A stretch of 64,000 bases of DNA from Erythrobacter dokdonensis DSW-74 (GTDB lineage: Bacteria; Pseudomonadota; Alphaproteobacteria; Sphingomonadales; Sphingomonadaceae). The translations under genes were made by a program, and so were the position numbers. The notes beneath the pieces are model-generated. The model was not told where the DNA came from. It saw only the letters and a list, made by a program, of their open reading frames with translations, and ran no database searches. The stretch is from positions 248,001 through 312,000 of the forward strand of contig NZ_LZYB01000004.1 in assembly GCF_001677335.1 (NCBI RefSeq), in the 5' to 3' direction. Below, one piece after another: positions 7,805-17,148 of the stretch (the first letter of the stretch is position 1; each line of letters begins with the position of its first letter).

Positions 7805-8416
7805 TCAGGCGGCGGCCAGCCCCATTTGCCGGGCCAGCCATTGCCGCGCCTCGGTCCAGTCGCGGCGGATGGTGCGGGCGGAGACGCCGAGCACGCTGGC
7901 GGTTTCATCCTCGGTCATGCCGCCGAAATAGCGCGCGTCCACCACCTTGAGCCAGCGCGGGTTGCACGCCTCCAGTGCGCGCAGCAATTGCGCGATGCCG
8001 ACCAGTTCTTCGGGCGTTTCGGAGAATTCGGGCAAGACCGGCGAGCGTTCGTCCAGCGTGACGTCGCGCTCTCCGCCACCGCGCTTGTCGGCCAGCTTGC
8101 GCCGCGCGTGATCGATGATCACATGGCGCATCGCCAGATTGACGGCGCGGATGAAATGCGCCCCGTCGTCGAACAGGGTCTGCCCGCCGATCCGCACATA
8201 GGCCTCGTGCAGCAGATCGACGGTGCTGACCGTATCGCTCAGGCCGTTGCGGCGGCGCTTGGCGCGGGCGATGCCGATCAGCGTGTCGTAATGCTCGGAA
8301 ATCAGCGCCTCGGCCCGTTCCCGTTCGTCCGGAGCATAGGCGATCGATCCGGCGAAATCTTCGCCCTCCCATGCCTGACTCCCGCGGATATCGGCAGATC
8401 GCATGTCCAGCAGCAT
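7805..8416 (-). CDS. ECF-type RNA polymerase sigma factor, kinase-associated type (ECF43-like)
   Basis: This 203-residue sigma-70-family protein has region 2 (about residues 35-110, including AYVRIGGQTLFDDGAHFIRAVNLAMRHV split over helices) and region 4 (about 140-198, with FGGMTEDETASVLGVSARTIRRDW as the helix-turn-helix). It belongs to the TIGR02999-like group found beside Ser/Thr kinases. Region 2.2, normally rich in Asp/Glu (DAED), reads STVDLLHEAY here at about residues 64-73, placing Ser64 and Thr65 where phosphate could restore negative charge. No anti-sigma gene is adjacent. ATG 8416 is chosen; the extra upstream residues in frame look non-family. It is convergent with the kinase gene and divergent from an RND export operon, a possible target. 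Confidence 0.88.
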   Translation of the reverse strand: MLLDMRSADIRGSQAWEGEDFAGSIAYAPDERERAEALISEHYDTLIGIARAKRRRNGLSDTVSTVDLLHEAYVRIGGQTLFDDGAHFIRAVNLAMRHVIIDHARRKLADKRGGGERDVTLDERSPVLPEFSETPEELVGIAQLLRALEACNPRWLKVVDARYFGGMTEDETASVLGVSARTIRRDWTEARQWLARQMGLAAA

Positions 8417-8636
8417 CGCGTAATCCCTTTCCGCATGCGACAATCGCGCAATCGACCGGCCCCTGCCGGACCGCAGTCCCCATGCCGACGCATGTCCTTC
8501 ACTTGTTTCGCGACCGGGGGCTCGGAGCAGGCGCAATCATCGTGGCGATGGATTGTAAGGACGCTCACACCCTCCCGGCCACTGTCAGGTTTGCAGCTTT
8601 GCGACCGGGAATTTCAGCTTTTGTAGCATAAACTTG

Positions 8637-8652
8637 TCGTGAAAAGTCACGA
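8637..8652. promoter_or_regulatory. Inverted repeat upstream of the RND export operon
   Basis: TCGTGA-AAAG-TCACGA is a perfect 6-bp inverted repeat with a 4-base centre, 84 bases before the exporter ATG. Its size and position fit an operator; the regulator is not identifiable from the sequence. Confidence 0.35.
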
Positions 8653-8667
8653 TAGGCAAGAAAATTC

Positions 8668-8684
8668 TGTCCGGATTTGTCCGG
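8668..8684 (+). promoter_or_regulatory. Tandem direct repeat TGTCCGG with 10-base period
   Basis: TGTCCGG occurs at 8668 and 8678, exactly one helical turn apart, 52 bases before the exporter ATG. Such spacing is typical of sites bound by a dimer in tandem, for example OmpR-type regulators. This is pattern only. Confidence 0.3.
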
Positions 8685-8736
8685 CGATTGCGTCTCTCAT
8701 GGTGAGCCGAGGAACGGCGCCATTGGAGAAAAACGC

Positions 8737-11100
8737 ATGTCCAATCCAGACCGACCCGATGAAGCACGCCTCGATGCCCAGCGTTGCGCGATCATGGATG
8801 TGGGTTTTCCGGAGATCGAGTGGCCCACATTTTCGGGGCTGATCGTCGGCCTGCCATGGCTGACCGCGCTGGTCGGGCTGCTGCCGGTGGCGCTGTTTGC
8901 CGCAGGCCTGGGCTGGCTGGAGCGTGATCCCTCGGTTGATGCCTTCGTGAGCCACGATCACCCGGCATGGCTGGCGCGCGAGATGGCGCGCGAGACTTTC
9001 GGGCTGGAGGATCCGGCGATCGTGGTGTTCGCGCAGGAACCCGGCACCAGCGCATTCAACGCGCCGACCCTTGCCGCGGTGGACCGCTTTACCGATGAGG
9101 TTGCAACGCTGGACGGGGTGGAGCCGGGCGTCATCAGCATAGGTTCGGAAAAGGCGATCCTCGCCACGGCGAGCGGGGATCTCGAAGCTCCCGAGATCAT
9201 CGACCCTTACGCCATCGATCCGCAGGCCTCGCTGACGCTCTACCGGCAGATGCCGGCTCTGGCGGAGACACTTGTCTCCGAAAACGAGGACGCGCTGATG
9301 GTGATTGTGCCGGTCAGCGATCCCAACCGTGCCGAGGAAGTGACCGCCGCCATGCGCGATCTGGCGCTTGAGGCCGCACCGCCGGGGGTCAGCGTCCACA
9401 TGTCGGGCGTGGCGACGATGAATGCACGCCTGGCCGAACATATTGCGGGCGATACCAAGATATTCCTTCCTGCCGCCTTCGTGGTGATCGGCCTGTTCCT
9501 GTTGCTGGCGCTGCGGCGCGGGCAGGCGATCATCGGTCCGATCGTGGTGGTGATCGGCTCGGCCCTCAGCGCGGTCGGCGCAATCGGACTGATCGGATCA
9601 AAATACTACCTCATCACCACGGCGCTGCCGGTTGTGGTGATGGCAATTGCGGTGGCTGACAGCATCCACCTCACGCTCGCCTACCAGCGCGCCCGCGCGC
9701 AGGATCCCACGGGAACGCGGGCGCAGGCGATGCAGGCCGCGATCGACAAGGTGGCGCTGCCGATCATTCTTACCAGTGTCACCACGGCGCTGGGCTTTGC
9801 GGGGCTGGCGATCGGTTCGCCGATGAAGCCGATAGCCGATTTCGGACTGGTGGGCGCGGTCGGCGTGATGGTCGCCTGCCTGCTGAGCCTTACGGTGCTG
9901 CCGCTGATCCAGCTGCGGCTGGCGGACCTGCCCCCTTCGGTTGCGCGCGCCGCAATCCTCGACAATCTGCTGTCGCGCATAGCAAGGTGGAGCGCGCTTC
10001 GGCCTGGTGCCGCTCTGGCGCTTTCTGCGGTGGTGGTAAGCGGCGCTCTTGCCGCCGCTTCGCAGGTCGAGTTCGATTACGAGCGGCGCAACTACTTCAC
10101 TGCCGGCGACGATGTACTGGTGGCCGATGACCTTCTGGCCGAGCGGTTTTCGGGTGGCAATATCCTCGATGTCATCATCGACAGCGGCGAGGACGAGGGA
10201 CTGCTCACTGCCGATGCCGTTCGCCAGATCGTCGATCTGCAGCGCCGCCTCGAAGCCATTCCGCAGATCGGCAAGGTCACCAGCTATGGCGATGCCATCG
10301 GTCTGATGCACGAGCGGCTGAACGCCGCCCGTCCGGGCGCGCTGCCCGACCGCACGAATGCCCCGGCGCAATACATGTTCCTTTACGAGGCAAGCGGCGA
10401 TCCCGAGGATTTTGACGCGCAGCTCGATTTCGGAAGGCGCTATGCGATGGTGCGCGGCTATCTGGAAAACGGGGAATATTCCTCCACCAAGCCGGTGATC
10501 CGCGAGGTCGGCGCGATAGTCGAGGACTGGTCGCAACAGACCGGACTCAAGGCATCGCTCAGCGGGCGAATGGCAGTCAATGACGGCTGGATGGATTCGC
10601 TCAAGGCCAGCCATCCGCTGACCATCGGCGCGGCGGTGCTGATGGTATGGCTGGCGACCTTCGTGCTGCTGCGCGGCTTCGGCCCGGCGTCGGTCGCGAT
10701 GTTGCCGGTGCTATCGGGGATTGTGCTGCTTTATGCCGCGATGGGCCTTGTCGGAATCGATCTGGCCCCGGCGACCAGCATGTGCGCCGCGATTGCCGCC
10801 GGCCTCGGCGTCGATTTCGGCATCCACCTCGTGCAGGAACTGCGCAGCAAGATCGCGCGGGGGCAGGATCTGCTCGCCGCGCTTTCGGGCAATTACGTCA
10901 CCGTGATGCGGGCCTGTTTCTTCAGCGCCGTGAGCCTTGGCGCCGGCTTTACCGTGGTTGCGCTGAGCGAGACGCCGGTGCTGCGCTGGTTCGGCCTGCT
11001 GATCGCCTTTGCCGCTCTGGGCAGCCTGTTCGGCGCGCTGGTGCTGGTTCCTGCCATCGCTTCTGTCACCTCACGCAAATGGAGTTCGACCCATGCATAG
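8737..11100 (+). CDS. RND-superfamily (MMPL-type) exporter
   Basis: The 787-residue inner-membrane protein has the two-fold layout of the RND/MMPL family: membrane segment 1 near residue 30, a large periplasmic loop (about 55-240), a five-helix bundle (about 245-425, with the ADSIHLTLAY stretch), membrane segment 7, a second periplasmic loop (about 460-640) and a second bundle to the end (with GVDFGIHLVQEL). The length is like hopanoid- or lipid-exporting MMPL proteins rather than 1,000-residue drug pumps. A GGAGA ribosome-binding site supports ATG 8737. It overlaps the next gene by eight bases, so exporter, LolA-like protein and outer-membrane protein form one operon. The cargo is probably a lipid or hydrophobic compound (inference from family and partners). 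Confidence 0.88.
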   Translation: MSNPDRPDEARLDAQRCAIMDVGFPEIEWPTFSGLIVGLPWLTALVGLLPVALFAAGLGWLERDPSVDAFVSHDHPAWLAREMARETFGLEDPAIVVFAQEPGTSAFNAPTLAAVDRFTDEVATLDGVEPGVISIGSEKAILATASGDLEAPEIIDPYAIDPQASLTLYRQMPALAETLVSENEDALMVIVPVSDPNRAEEVTAAMRDLALEAAPPGVSVHMSGVATMNARLAEHIAGDTKIFLPAAFVVIGLFLLLALRRGQAIIGPIVVVIGSALSAVGAIGLIGSKYYLITTALPVVVMAIAVADSIHLTLAYQRARAQDPTGTRAQAMQAAIDKVALPIILTSVTTALGFAGLAIGSPMKPIADFGLVGAVGVMVACLLSLTVLPLIQLRLADLPPSVARAAILDNLLSRIARWSALRPGAALALSAVVVSGALAAASQVEFDYERRNYFTAGDDVLVADDLLAERFSGGNILDVIIDSGEDEGLLTADAVRQIVDLQRRLEAIPQIGKVTSYGDAIGLMHERLNAARPGALPDRTNAPAQYMFLYEASGDPEDFDAQLDFGRRYAMVRGYLENGEYSSTKPVIREVGAIVEDWSQQTGLKASLSGRMAVNDGWMDSLKASHPLTIGAAVLMVWLATFVLLRGFGPASVAMLPVLSGIVLLYAAMGLVGIDLAPATSMCAAIAAGLGVDFGIHLVQELRSKIARGQDLLAALSGNYVTVMRACFFSAVSLGAGFTVVALSETPVLRWFGLLIAFAALGSLFGALVLVPAIASVTSRKWSSTHA

Positions 11101-11899
11101 GATTGCGCTGATCGCCCTTTCGGCCGTGGCCACTGCATCCCTCTCTCTGGGGGCAGCGGCACAGGGGACCATGACGGGGGATGCCATTGCCCGCAACATC
11201 GCCGAGCGGCCCAATGCCGACCCGCGCAAGGGCACCATTACCTTCGTGATGCAGGACAAGGGACGCTCGCGCACACGTGCTGCGAGAATGCTGCGGACCG
11301 AGACGGGCGCGACCCATCGCCTGTTGCTGGCCTTCGACACGCCCGCCAGCATTCGCGGGACGTCCTTCCTCAGCTATGACCACAAGGCGGCGAGCAAGGT
11401 CGACGAGACCTGGCTCTATCTGCCCGCCACCAGCCGCACCCGCCGCGTTCCCGCGTCGGACCGGGCGGACAGCTTCATGGGAACCGAACTGTCCTATGGC
11501 GATGTGAAGGACAGTTTCATCTTCGGGCTGGCCGACTGGACTTTCTCAGCAGGCGGACGTGCGGACAATGGGCGATATATCCTCAAGGGCGCAGCCAAGA
11601 GCGCCCGGATCGCGCGCGAGATCGGCTATGGCGGCTTTACCGCCGAAGTCGATCCCGCCACCTGGTTTCCCCGAAGCATTACCTTCACCGATCCCGCCGG
11701 CAAGCGTCTGAAGACGATTTCGGTCCGCAAGCTCGAAAAGGTCGGCGCCTCGCTGACTGCGACCGATTTCACCGTCACCAACCATGTGACCGGGCGGGCC
11801 ACCGTCGTCACCGTATCCGGCCTTGCCAAGGCGACAGGCGCGGACGATGCGCTGTTCGACCCGGCGCGGCTGGACCGTGCTTCCGGCCGCATGCCGTGA
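11093..11899 (+). CDS. LolA-like periplasmic protein (outer-membrane lipoprotein-sorting protein family)
   Basis: The 268-residue product has a cleavable signal peptide (LIALSAVATASLSLGAAAQ) and then a domain of the LolA-like type found beside RND exporters. Typical features are the ARMLRTETG strand, SFLSYDHKAASKVDETWLYLPATSRTRRV, the SFMGTELSYGDV segment and WFPRSITFTD. LolA-fold proteins form an open half-barrel that carries acyl chains across the periplasm. Here it lies between an RND exporter and an outer-membrane protein gene, overlapping both (eight bases before, four after), so a shuttle role between the two membranes is the natural inference. It is not the housekeeping LolA, which is shorter and lies elsewhere. 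Confidence 0.82.
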   Translation: MHRIALIALSAVATASLSLGAAAQGTMTGDAIARNIAERPNADPRKGTITFVMQDKGRSRTRAARMLRTETGATHRLLLAFDTPASIRGTSFLSYDHKAASKVDETWLYLPATSRTRRVPASDRADSFMGTELSYGDVKDSFIFGLADWTFSAGGRADNGRYILKGAAKSARIAREIGYGGFTAEVDPATWFPRSITFTDPAGKRLKTISVRKLEKVGASLTATDFTVTNHVTGRATVVTVSGLAKATGADDALFDPARLDRASGRMP

Positions 11900-13158
11900 G
11901 GCTCGCCGCCGCGCTATGCGCGCTCGCGGCAGTTTTGGGGGGAACCGCCGCGAGCGCGCAGACCATCGACGGCGCACTGGCCCTCGCCGTCGATGAAGAC
12001 GGGCTGGCCAAGGCCAACCTGCTGATCGAGCCGGAGACCACCATCGCGCTGGGATCGGGCATCGAGGCGGTGATGTCGCTCAGGATCGAGGCAGCCGGGT
12101 CCAGAACCGGCACCGGTGCGCGCAGCGGCTTTTCCCCGATCTCGGCGCCGCTGGTGAAGGGCGATGATGTCCGCATCGAGATGGATGAATTCTATCTCGC
12201 GATCCCGGCCGGCGCGCTGGAATTCCGGCTCGGCAAGCAGGAAATCGCCTGGGGATCGATCGACGGGGCGCGGGTGGTCGATACGGTCAGCCCGGCGCGC
12301 CTGACCGAAGGGCTCGCCCGCGATCCCCGTCCCGATCGCATCGCCATATGGGCAGCGCGGATGCAGGCGATCATCGGCCGGGTCGATCTCGATTTCGTGT
12401 TCGCACCCGATCCCACCGTCAACCAGCTGGCCGAAACCGGCGCCGCTTTCTTCCCGCAGGCCCCGCGCTTTCTGGCGGGGCTGCAACCGGCCGGCCCCCT
12501 GCCGCCGATCATCCGCGAAGACCGCGGCAACCTGATCGGCGATGCCACCATCGGCGCGCGGCTGTCCTACAGGCTGGATGCAACGGATCTGCGTGTCTCG
12601 GTCGTGCGCGGCATCGATCAGGACGGCATTCCCGTGTTCGACGGCAGGCAGATCGAACTGCGCCACCCGCGCCGGCACACGATCGGGCTGGAATTCGTGC
12701 GCCAGTTCGGCGGAGTTGTCGGCCGGCTGGAAGCCGCCTGGACGCCCGACGCGCGGTTCGTGGTCGCAGGCTCAATGGGCGCCGAAGTCGCGCAAGTGGA
12801 TCGTGTCGTCGGCGGGATCGGAGCGGATTTTTCCGGGCCGCTGGGCACCTATGTCAACGTGCAACTGATCGCCGACCATGTCGCATCGGACCGCCCGCTG
12901 GTGCGCCCTCGTACGGACGTGATTTCCACGCTGCGGGTCCAGAAGGATTTTGACGACAACCGGCATGCGCTGCGGGCCGAATGGCTCAATTCGCTCACCG
13001 ACACGGATGGTCTGGTCCGGCTGGAACTGGTGAGGCGGATCGACGACCGCTTTGCGATCTTTCTTGGCGGCGACATCTTCTATGGCTCGCGCCGCGGCAT
13101 ATTCGGGCAGTTTTCAGAGCGGACAAGAGTGCTCAGCGGCGTGCGCTTCTCGTTCTGA
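11896..13158 (+). CDS. Outer-membrane beta-barrel protein (DUF1302/porin-like)
   Basis: This 420-residue protein begins with a signal peptide (to about residue 22, ASAQ) and continues with alternating short strands such as FYLAIPAGALEFRLGKQEIAWG and a C-terminal ...LSGVRFSF. The terminal phenylalanine is the usual BAM-recognition signature of an outer-membrane barrel. The RLGKQEIAWG.iDGARVVD region resembles porin-like proteins that accompany MMPL exporters (DUF1302-type). The start is GTG in a GTGA overlap with the preceding stop, showing translational coupling. It probably forms the outer-membrane part or receiver of the export system. Channel specificity is unknown. Confidence 0.75.
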   Translation: MRLAAALCALAAVLGGTAASAQTIDGALALAVDEDGLAKANLLIEPETTIALGSGIEAVMSLRIEAAGSRTGTGARSGFSPISAPLVKGDDVRIEMDEFYLAIPAGALEFRLGKQEIAWGSIDGARVVDTVSPARLTEGLARDPRPDRIAIWAARMQAIIGRVDLDFVFAPDPTVNQLAETGAAFFPQAPRFLAGLQPAGPLPPIIREDRGNLIGDATIGARLSYRLDATDLRVSVVRGIDQDGIPVFDGRQIELRHPRRHTIGLEFVRQFGGVVGRLEAAWTPDARFVVAGSMGAEVAQVDRVVGGIGADFSGPLGTYVNVQLIADHVASDRPLVRPRTDVISTLRVQKDFDDNRHALRAEWLNSLTDTDGLVRLELVRRIDDRFAIFLGGDIFYGSRRGIFGQFSERTRVLSGVRFSF

Positions 13159-13174
13159 CGTGCCGGATTGGTGC

Positions 13175-14467
13175 TCAACCGGAGCGCGGGCGCCCGGCTG
13201 CGGCTTCGCGCGCGACCTCCTTTTGGCCGATATCGCGGCGGCAGAAGCCGGATGCGAAGTCGATTGTCTCGACCGCTTCATAGGCGAGGCGCTGCGCTTC
13301 GGTGACGTTGCGGCCCATGGCGGTGACATTCAGGACCCGCCCGCCGTTCGCCACCAGTGCGCCGTCCTTCACCGCGGTGCCGGCGTGGAAGACCTTCGCC
13401 CCGCCCTCTTCCGCATCGTTCAGCGCAATCGTCCCGCCCTTTTCCGGCGTCCCGGGATAGCCCTTGGCGGCCATCACCACTGTCAATGCCGCCTCGTCGC
13501 GGAACTGTGCTTCCACCCCCGCCAGCTCTCCCTTGGCGCAGGCGAGCATGATGCCGACCAGATCGCTCTCAAGCCGCATCATCAGCACCTGGCATTCGGG
13601 ATCGCCGAAGCGGGCGTTGTATTCGATCAGCTTGGGGCCTTCAGCCGTCAGCATCAGCCCGGCATAGAGCACGCCCACATAGGGCACCCCGTCCGCGCGC
13701 ATGGTCGCCACCGTGGGCTCGATGATCTCGGTCATCACGCGGGCCTGCAATTCGGGCGTGAGCACAGGCGCGGGGGAATAGGCGCCCATGCCGCCCGTGT
13801 TCGGCCCCGTGTCGCCATCGCCCACGCGCTTGTGATCCTGTGCGCTGCCGAAGGGGATGATGGTGGTCCCGTCGGTGAGAGCGAAGAAGCTCGCTTCCTC
13901 GCCTGCCATGAACTCCTCGATCACCACTTCCGCACCCGCGCTGCCGAACGCCCCGCCGAACATGTCGGCGAGCGCGGCTTCGGCCTCGGCCAGCGTTGCG
14001 GCGATCACCACGCCCTTGCCCGCCGCGAGACCATCGGCCTTGAGCACGTAAGGAGCGCTGAAGCGGGTGAGCGCAGCGCGCGCCTCTTCGAGGCTGGCGG
14101 TGCGCACATAGCCTGCGGTGGGGATGCCCGCACGCTGGCACAGGTCCTTGGTGAAGCCCTTGGAGCCCTCAAGCTGCGCGGCGGCCTTGGACGGCCCGAA
14201 CACCGGGACCCCGGCGGCGCGAAGGCTATCGGAAAGGCCGTCCACCAACGGCGCTTCCGGGCCGATCACGACGAGGCCGATTTCCTGCGCCTCGCAGAAG
14301 GCAATCACCACCGCATGGTCGTTCACGTCGAGCGCGACAATCTCGGCCTCCTCCGCGATGCCGGGATTTCCGGGGGCAGCATAAAGCCGGGTGCAGGCGG
14401 GGGATTGCGCCAGCTTCCAGCTCAGCGCATGTTCGCGGCCCCCAGACCCCAGAAGCAGGATATTCAT
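13175..14467 (-). CDS. purD: Phosphoribosylamine-glycine ligase
   Basis: This enzyme ligates glycine to 5-phosphoribosylamine with ATP, the second step of purine synthesis. The 430-residue length is normal. The N-terminal [15 protein letters not shown], the ATP-grasp part ([34 protein letters not shown]) and the [14 protein letters not shown] signature are all present, as is [10 protein letters not shown]. The start at 14467 has GGAGGGG upstream. Its start codon overlaps the start codon of the divergent xseA gene by two bases, so each promoter must lie inside the other gene's coding sequence. It ends 16 bases from the convergent outer-membrane protein gene with no evident terminator. Confidence 0.97.
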   Translation of the reverse strand: MNILLLGSGGREHALSWKLAQSPACTRLYAAPGNPGIAEEAEIVALDVNDHAVVIAFCEAQEIGLVVIGPEAPLVDGLSDSLRAAGVPVFGPSKAAAQLEGSKGFTKDLCQRAGIPTAGYVRTASLEEARAALTRFSAPYVLKADGLAAGKGVVIAATLAEAEAALADMFGGAFGSAGAEVVIEEFMAGEEASFFALTDGTTIIPFGSAQDHKRVGDGDTGPNTGGMGAYSPAPVLTPELQARVMTEIIEPTVATMRADGVPYVGVLYAGLMLTAEGPKLIEYNARFGDPECQVLMMRLESDLVGIMLACAKGELAGVEAQFRDEAALTVVMAAKGYPGTPEKGGTIALNDAEEGGAKVFHAGTAVKDGALVANGGRVLNVTAMGRNVTEAQRLAYEAVETIDFASGFCRRDIGQKEVAREAAAGRPRSG

Positions 14468-15929
14468 GGCCCCTCCGCCAACCAATGATGACAATGCCGG
14501 GCTGGTAGCGCGCGAAAGGCAGGGCGACAACGCCCAGCCCCTCACCATCAGCGAGATTTCCGCGCTGCTGAAGCGCACGGTCGAGGACCGCTTCGGCTAT
14601 GTGCGCCTGCGCGGCGAGCTGTCGGGGGTCAAGCGCGCCGCCTCGGGCCATTTCTACTGCGCGTTGAAGGATGAAGGCGCGGTGCTCGACGGGGTGATGT
14701 GGAAGGGCAACGCCGCGCGCCTGGGCTTCCGCGCCGAGGACGGGCTGGAGGTGATCGCCACCGGCAAGCTGACGACCTATCCGGGGCGCTCCAAGTATCA
14801 GATCGTGATCGACAGCCTCGAACTGGCGGGCGAGGGCGCGCTGCTGGCGCTCCTGGAAAAGACCCGCGCAAGGCTGGCGGCGGAGGGCCTGTTCGACGCG
14901 GGCCGCAAGCGCGCTCTGCCGTTCCTGCCGCGCACCATCGGCGTGGTGACCTCGCCCACCGGCGCGGTGATCCGCGACATTCTCCACCGCCTCGCCGACC
15001 GTTTTCCGAGCCATGTGCTGGTCTGGCCGGTGCTGGTGCAGGGGCAGGGCGCGGCCGAGCAGGTGGCGGGCGCGGTGCGGGGGTTCTCTGCGATTGAGTC
15101 CGGCGGACCCGTCCCGCGCCCCGATGTGGTGATCGTCGCGCGCGGGGGCGGGTCGATCGAGGACCTGTGGAGCTTCAACGAGGAGGCGGTGGTGCGCGCC
15201 ATCGCCGAATGCACCATCCCCGTCATCAGCGCCGTCGGCCACGAGACGGACACCACGCTCGCCGATTTCGCTGCCGACCGCCGCGCGCCCACCCCCACAG
15301 CTGCCGCCGAGATGGCGGTGCCGGTGCGCGCCGATCTGGCCTTTACCCTGTCCGATCTCGGCACCCGCCAGCGCCGCGCGGTGTACCGCGGGCACGAACT
15401 GGGGCGCGAGCGGCTGGCGGCGCGGGCGCGCTTGCTGCCGCGGCCCGAAAACCTGCTGCAACCCCAGGCGCAGAAGCTCGATGACCTTGCGGACCGGCTG
15501 CGGCGCGGCCTGTCAGACCGTTCGGCGAGAGGGCGCGAGCGGCTGGCGGGGGTCGCCGCCAGGCTCTCCCCCAGCCTTTTGACCCGAAGTGCTGCAGAGG
15601 CACAGCGGCGGCTGGACCGCGCGCGGCTGGTTCCGGCGCTGGTCGAACGGCCCATGAAAGCGGGCGCCGATCGTCTGGCAGCGCTTACCCGGGTCATGAG
15701 CCAGCTCCACCCCGAAAAGCCGCTCGAACGCGGCTATGCGATTGTCCGCGATGCTTCGGGCAAGGCGCTGACCACCCGGGCCGAGGCCGCGGGCGAGGCG
15801 CGGCTCGTGTTGCAATGGCGCGACGGGACGCTCGACACCGTGCCTGCGACCGGCGCCCCGCAGCCCCCGCGCCCCGCGCCCAAACCGCGCCCTGCCAGCC
15901 CGCCGCGCCAAGATGATTTGTTCGGTTAG
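14466..15929 (+). CDS. xseA: Exodeoxyribonuclease VII large subunit
   Basis: XseA, with XseB, degrades single-stranded DNA to oligonucleotides. The 487-residue protein has an OB-fold N-terminal domain ([29 protein letters not shown]), the catalytic core with [17 protein letters not shown] and [33 protein letters not shown], a long helical region and a C-terminal [12 protein letters not shown] segment. An AGGA ribosome-binding site lies six bases before ATG 14466. That ATG shares two bases with the purD start on the other strand. The xseB gene is not adjacent. The following DUF2093 gene is the usual alphaproteobacterial neighbour. Confidence 0.96.
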   Translation: MAPPPTNDDNAGLVARERQGDNAQPLTISEISALLKRTVEDRFGYVRLRGELSGVKRAASGHFYCALKDEGAVLDGVMWKGNAARLGFRAEDGLEVIATGKLTTYPGRSKYQIVIDSLELAGEGALLALLEKTRARLAAEGLFDAGRKRALPFLPRTIGVVTSPTGAVIRDILHRLADRFPSHVLVWPVLVQGQGAAEQVAGAVRGFSAIESGGPVPRPDVVIVARGGGSIEDLWSFNEEAVVRAIAECTIPVISAVGHETDTTLADFAADRRAPTPTAAAEMAVPVRADLAFTLSDLGTRQRRAVYRGHELGRERLAARARLLPRPENLLQPQAQKLDDLADRLRRGLSDRSARGRERLAGVAARLSPSLLTRSAAEAQRRLDRARLVPALVERPMKAGADRLAALTRVMSQLHPEKPLERGYAIVRDASGKALTTRAEAAGEARLVLQWRDGTLDTVPATGAPQPPRPAPKPRPASPPRQDDLFG

Positions 15930-15953
15930 CGACAAGCTGCTATCGGGAGCGCC

Positions 15954-16169
15954 ATGCTGATGTCCTCCGCCGACAAGACCGCCAAGCTGTATTACGGCCC
16001 TTCGAGCTTTCGCGTTCTGCGCCCGGGCAAACATGTCCTGTGCGCGGTGACGGGCGTGGAGATCCCGCTCGCCGAACTGCGCTACTGGAGCGCCGACCTG
16101 CAGGAGCCTTATGCTTCGTGCGCGATCGCCACGCGCCGCCTGCTTGGCCTCGATACCACCGGCCAATAG
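15954..16169 (+). CDS. DUF2093 domain protein
   Basis: The 71-residue protein matches DUF2093, a small alphaproteobacterial family of unknown function: AKLYYGPSSFRVLRPGKHVLCAVTGVEIPL followed by LRYWSADLQEPYASCAIATRRLLG. Two cysteines (CAVTG and SCAIA) are in family positions. It starts 24 bases after xseA with a GGGAG ribosome-binding site and is followed six bases later by the phytase-esterase-like gene, so the three are probably one transcript. The function is not known. Confidence 0.88.
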   Translation: MLMSSADKTAKLYYGPSSFRVLRPGKHVLCAVTGVEIPLAELRYWSADLQEPYASCAIATRRLLGLDTTGQ

Positions 16170-16175
16170 AACGCG

Positions 16176-17135
16176 ATGGGCCGCACCCGCCGGCTGATCG
16201 CGGCCTGCGCCCTCGCCCTGCTCTGCGCGCCGGGCACATGGCTGCGCAGCGAGGTGGTGATGACCGTCCCGCGCGACATCACCGTGACGCAGGTGCAGGG
16301 TGCGGGCTCTGCCGCCGTGCCCGGATGGACGGTGGCCGGGGTGTGGCACTATGACAGCGCCGGCGGGCGTTTCGGCGGCTTTTCGGCGATGCTGGCGCTT
16401 GGCCCCGGCATGCTGCGTGCCTTTACCGACCGCAGTTTCCGCATCACGCTGACCGAGCCCGACCAGTCCGGCCCCCGCCCCTACATGAACCGCCAGTTCG
16501 TTGAGCCCGGATGGGATTTCGATCTGGTCGACAGCGAATCCGCCACCCGCGATCCCGGGAACGGAAACTACTGGATAGGCTACGAGCAGACCCACGCGAT
16601 CCAGCGCAACACCATCGCCAGCAGCCCCGACGGGGTGCGCGATCTGCGAAAGCTGGTGGACTGGCCCGACAATAGCGGGATCGAGGCGATGGTGCGGCTG
16701 GCCGACGGACGCTTCGTGATCCTGCCCGAAGGCCGGCGCGAAGGGCTGATCTTTCCCGAAGACCCGGTCGACGGCGGGACGCCTGCCCGCTTTGCGGTCC
16801 GCTCGCCTGCCGAAGGCTATGTCGCAACCGACGCGGCGCAGCTGCCCGACGGCCGGCTCATGGTGCTGATGCGTGACGTGATCTCGCCCCGGCCCGGGGC
16901 ATGGCCGCCGTTTTCCTGCCTGCTGGCGATCGGGCTGCCACCCGCGTCCGGAGAGATCTTCGCTCCCCAAGTCGCGCTCAGGCTCGACGGCGTTATCCCG
17001 CGCGAGAACTATGAGGGGCTGGCGTTGCGCCCGCGCGACGATGGACGCATCGACGTCTGGGTGATCTCGGACGACAATTTCTCGATCTTCCAGCGCACCC
17101 TGCTCGCCAAGCTGGTGTTCGATCCCGGCGGCTGA
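16176..17135 (+). CDS. Esterase-like activity of phytase family protein, exported
   Basis: The 319-residue protein has an N-terminal hydrophobic segment (RRLIAACALALLCAPGTWL) that acts as signal peptide or anchor, then a beta-propeller-like domain of the phytase-esterase type. Typical elements are GGRFGGFSAMLALGPGMLRAFTDR, WDFDLVDSESATRDPGNGNYWIGYEQTH and VIPRENYEGLALRPRDDGRIDVWVISDDNFS. These proteins act outside the cytoplasm, and most have no defined substrate. It closes the xseA-DUF2093 transcript and converges on rpmB across a strong hairpin. Confidence 0.85.
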   Translation: MGRTRRLIAACALALLCAPGTWLRSEVVMTVPRDITVTQVQGAGSAAVPGWTVAGVWHYDSAGGRFGGFSAMLALGPGMLRAFTDRSFRITLTEPDQSGPRPYMNRQFVEPGWDFDLVDSESATRDPGNGNYWIGYEQTHAIQRNTIASSPDGVRDLRKLVDWPDNSGIEAMVRLADGRFVILPEGRREGLIFPEDPVDGGTPARFAVRSPAEGYVATDAAQLPDGRLMVLMRDVISPRPGAWPPFSCLLAIGLPPASGEIFAPQVALRLDGVIPRENYEGLALRPRDDGRIDVWVISDDNFSIFQRTLLAKLVFDPGG

Positions 17136-17148
17136 TTCGCGGGGGGCG

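Larger units (their letters stand above)
8417..8736. other. 320-base divergent intergenic region between sigma factor and export operon
   Basis: No gene is visible. The right half, near the exporter gene, is less GC-rich and carries an inverted repeat (8637-8652) and a tandem direct repeat (8668-8684). The left half is GC-rich and should hold the sigma gene's promoter, for which I find no clear boxes. Confidence 0.6.
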
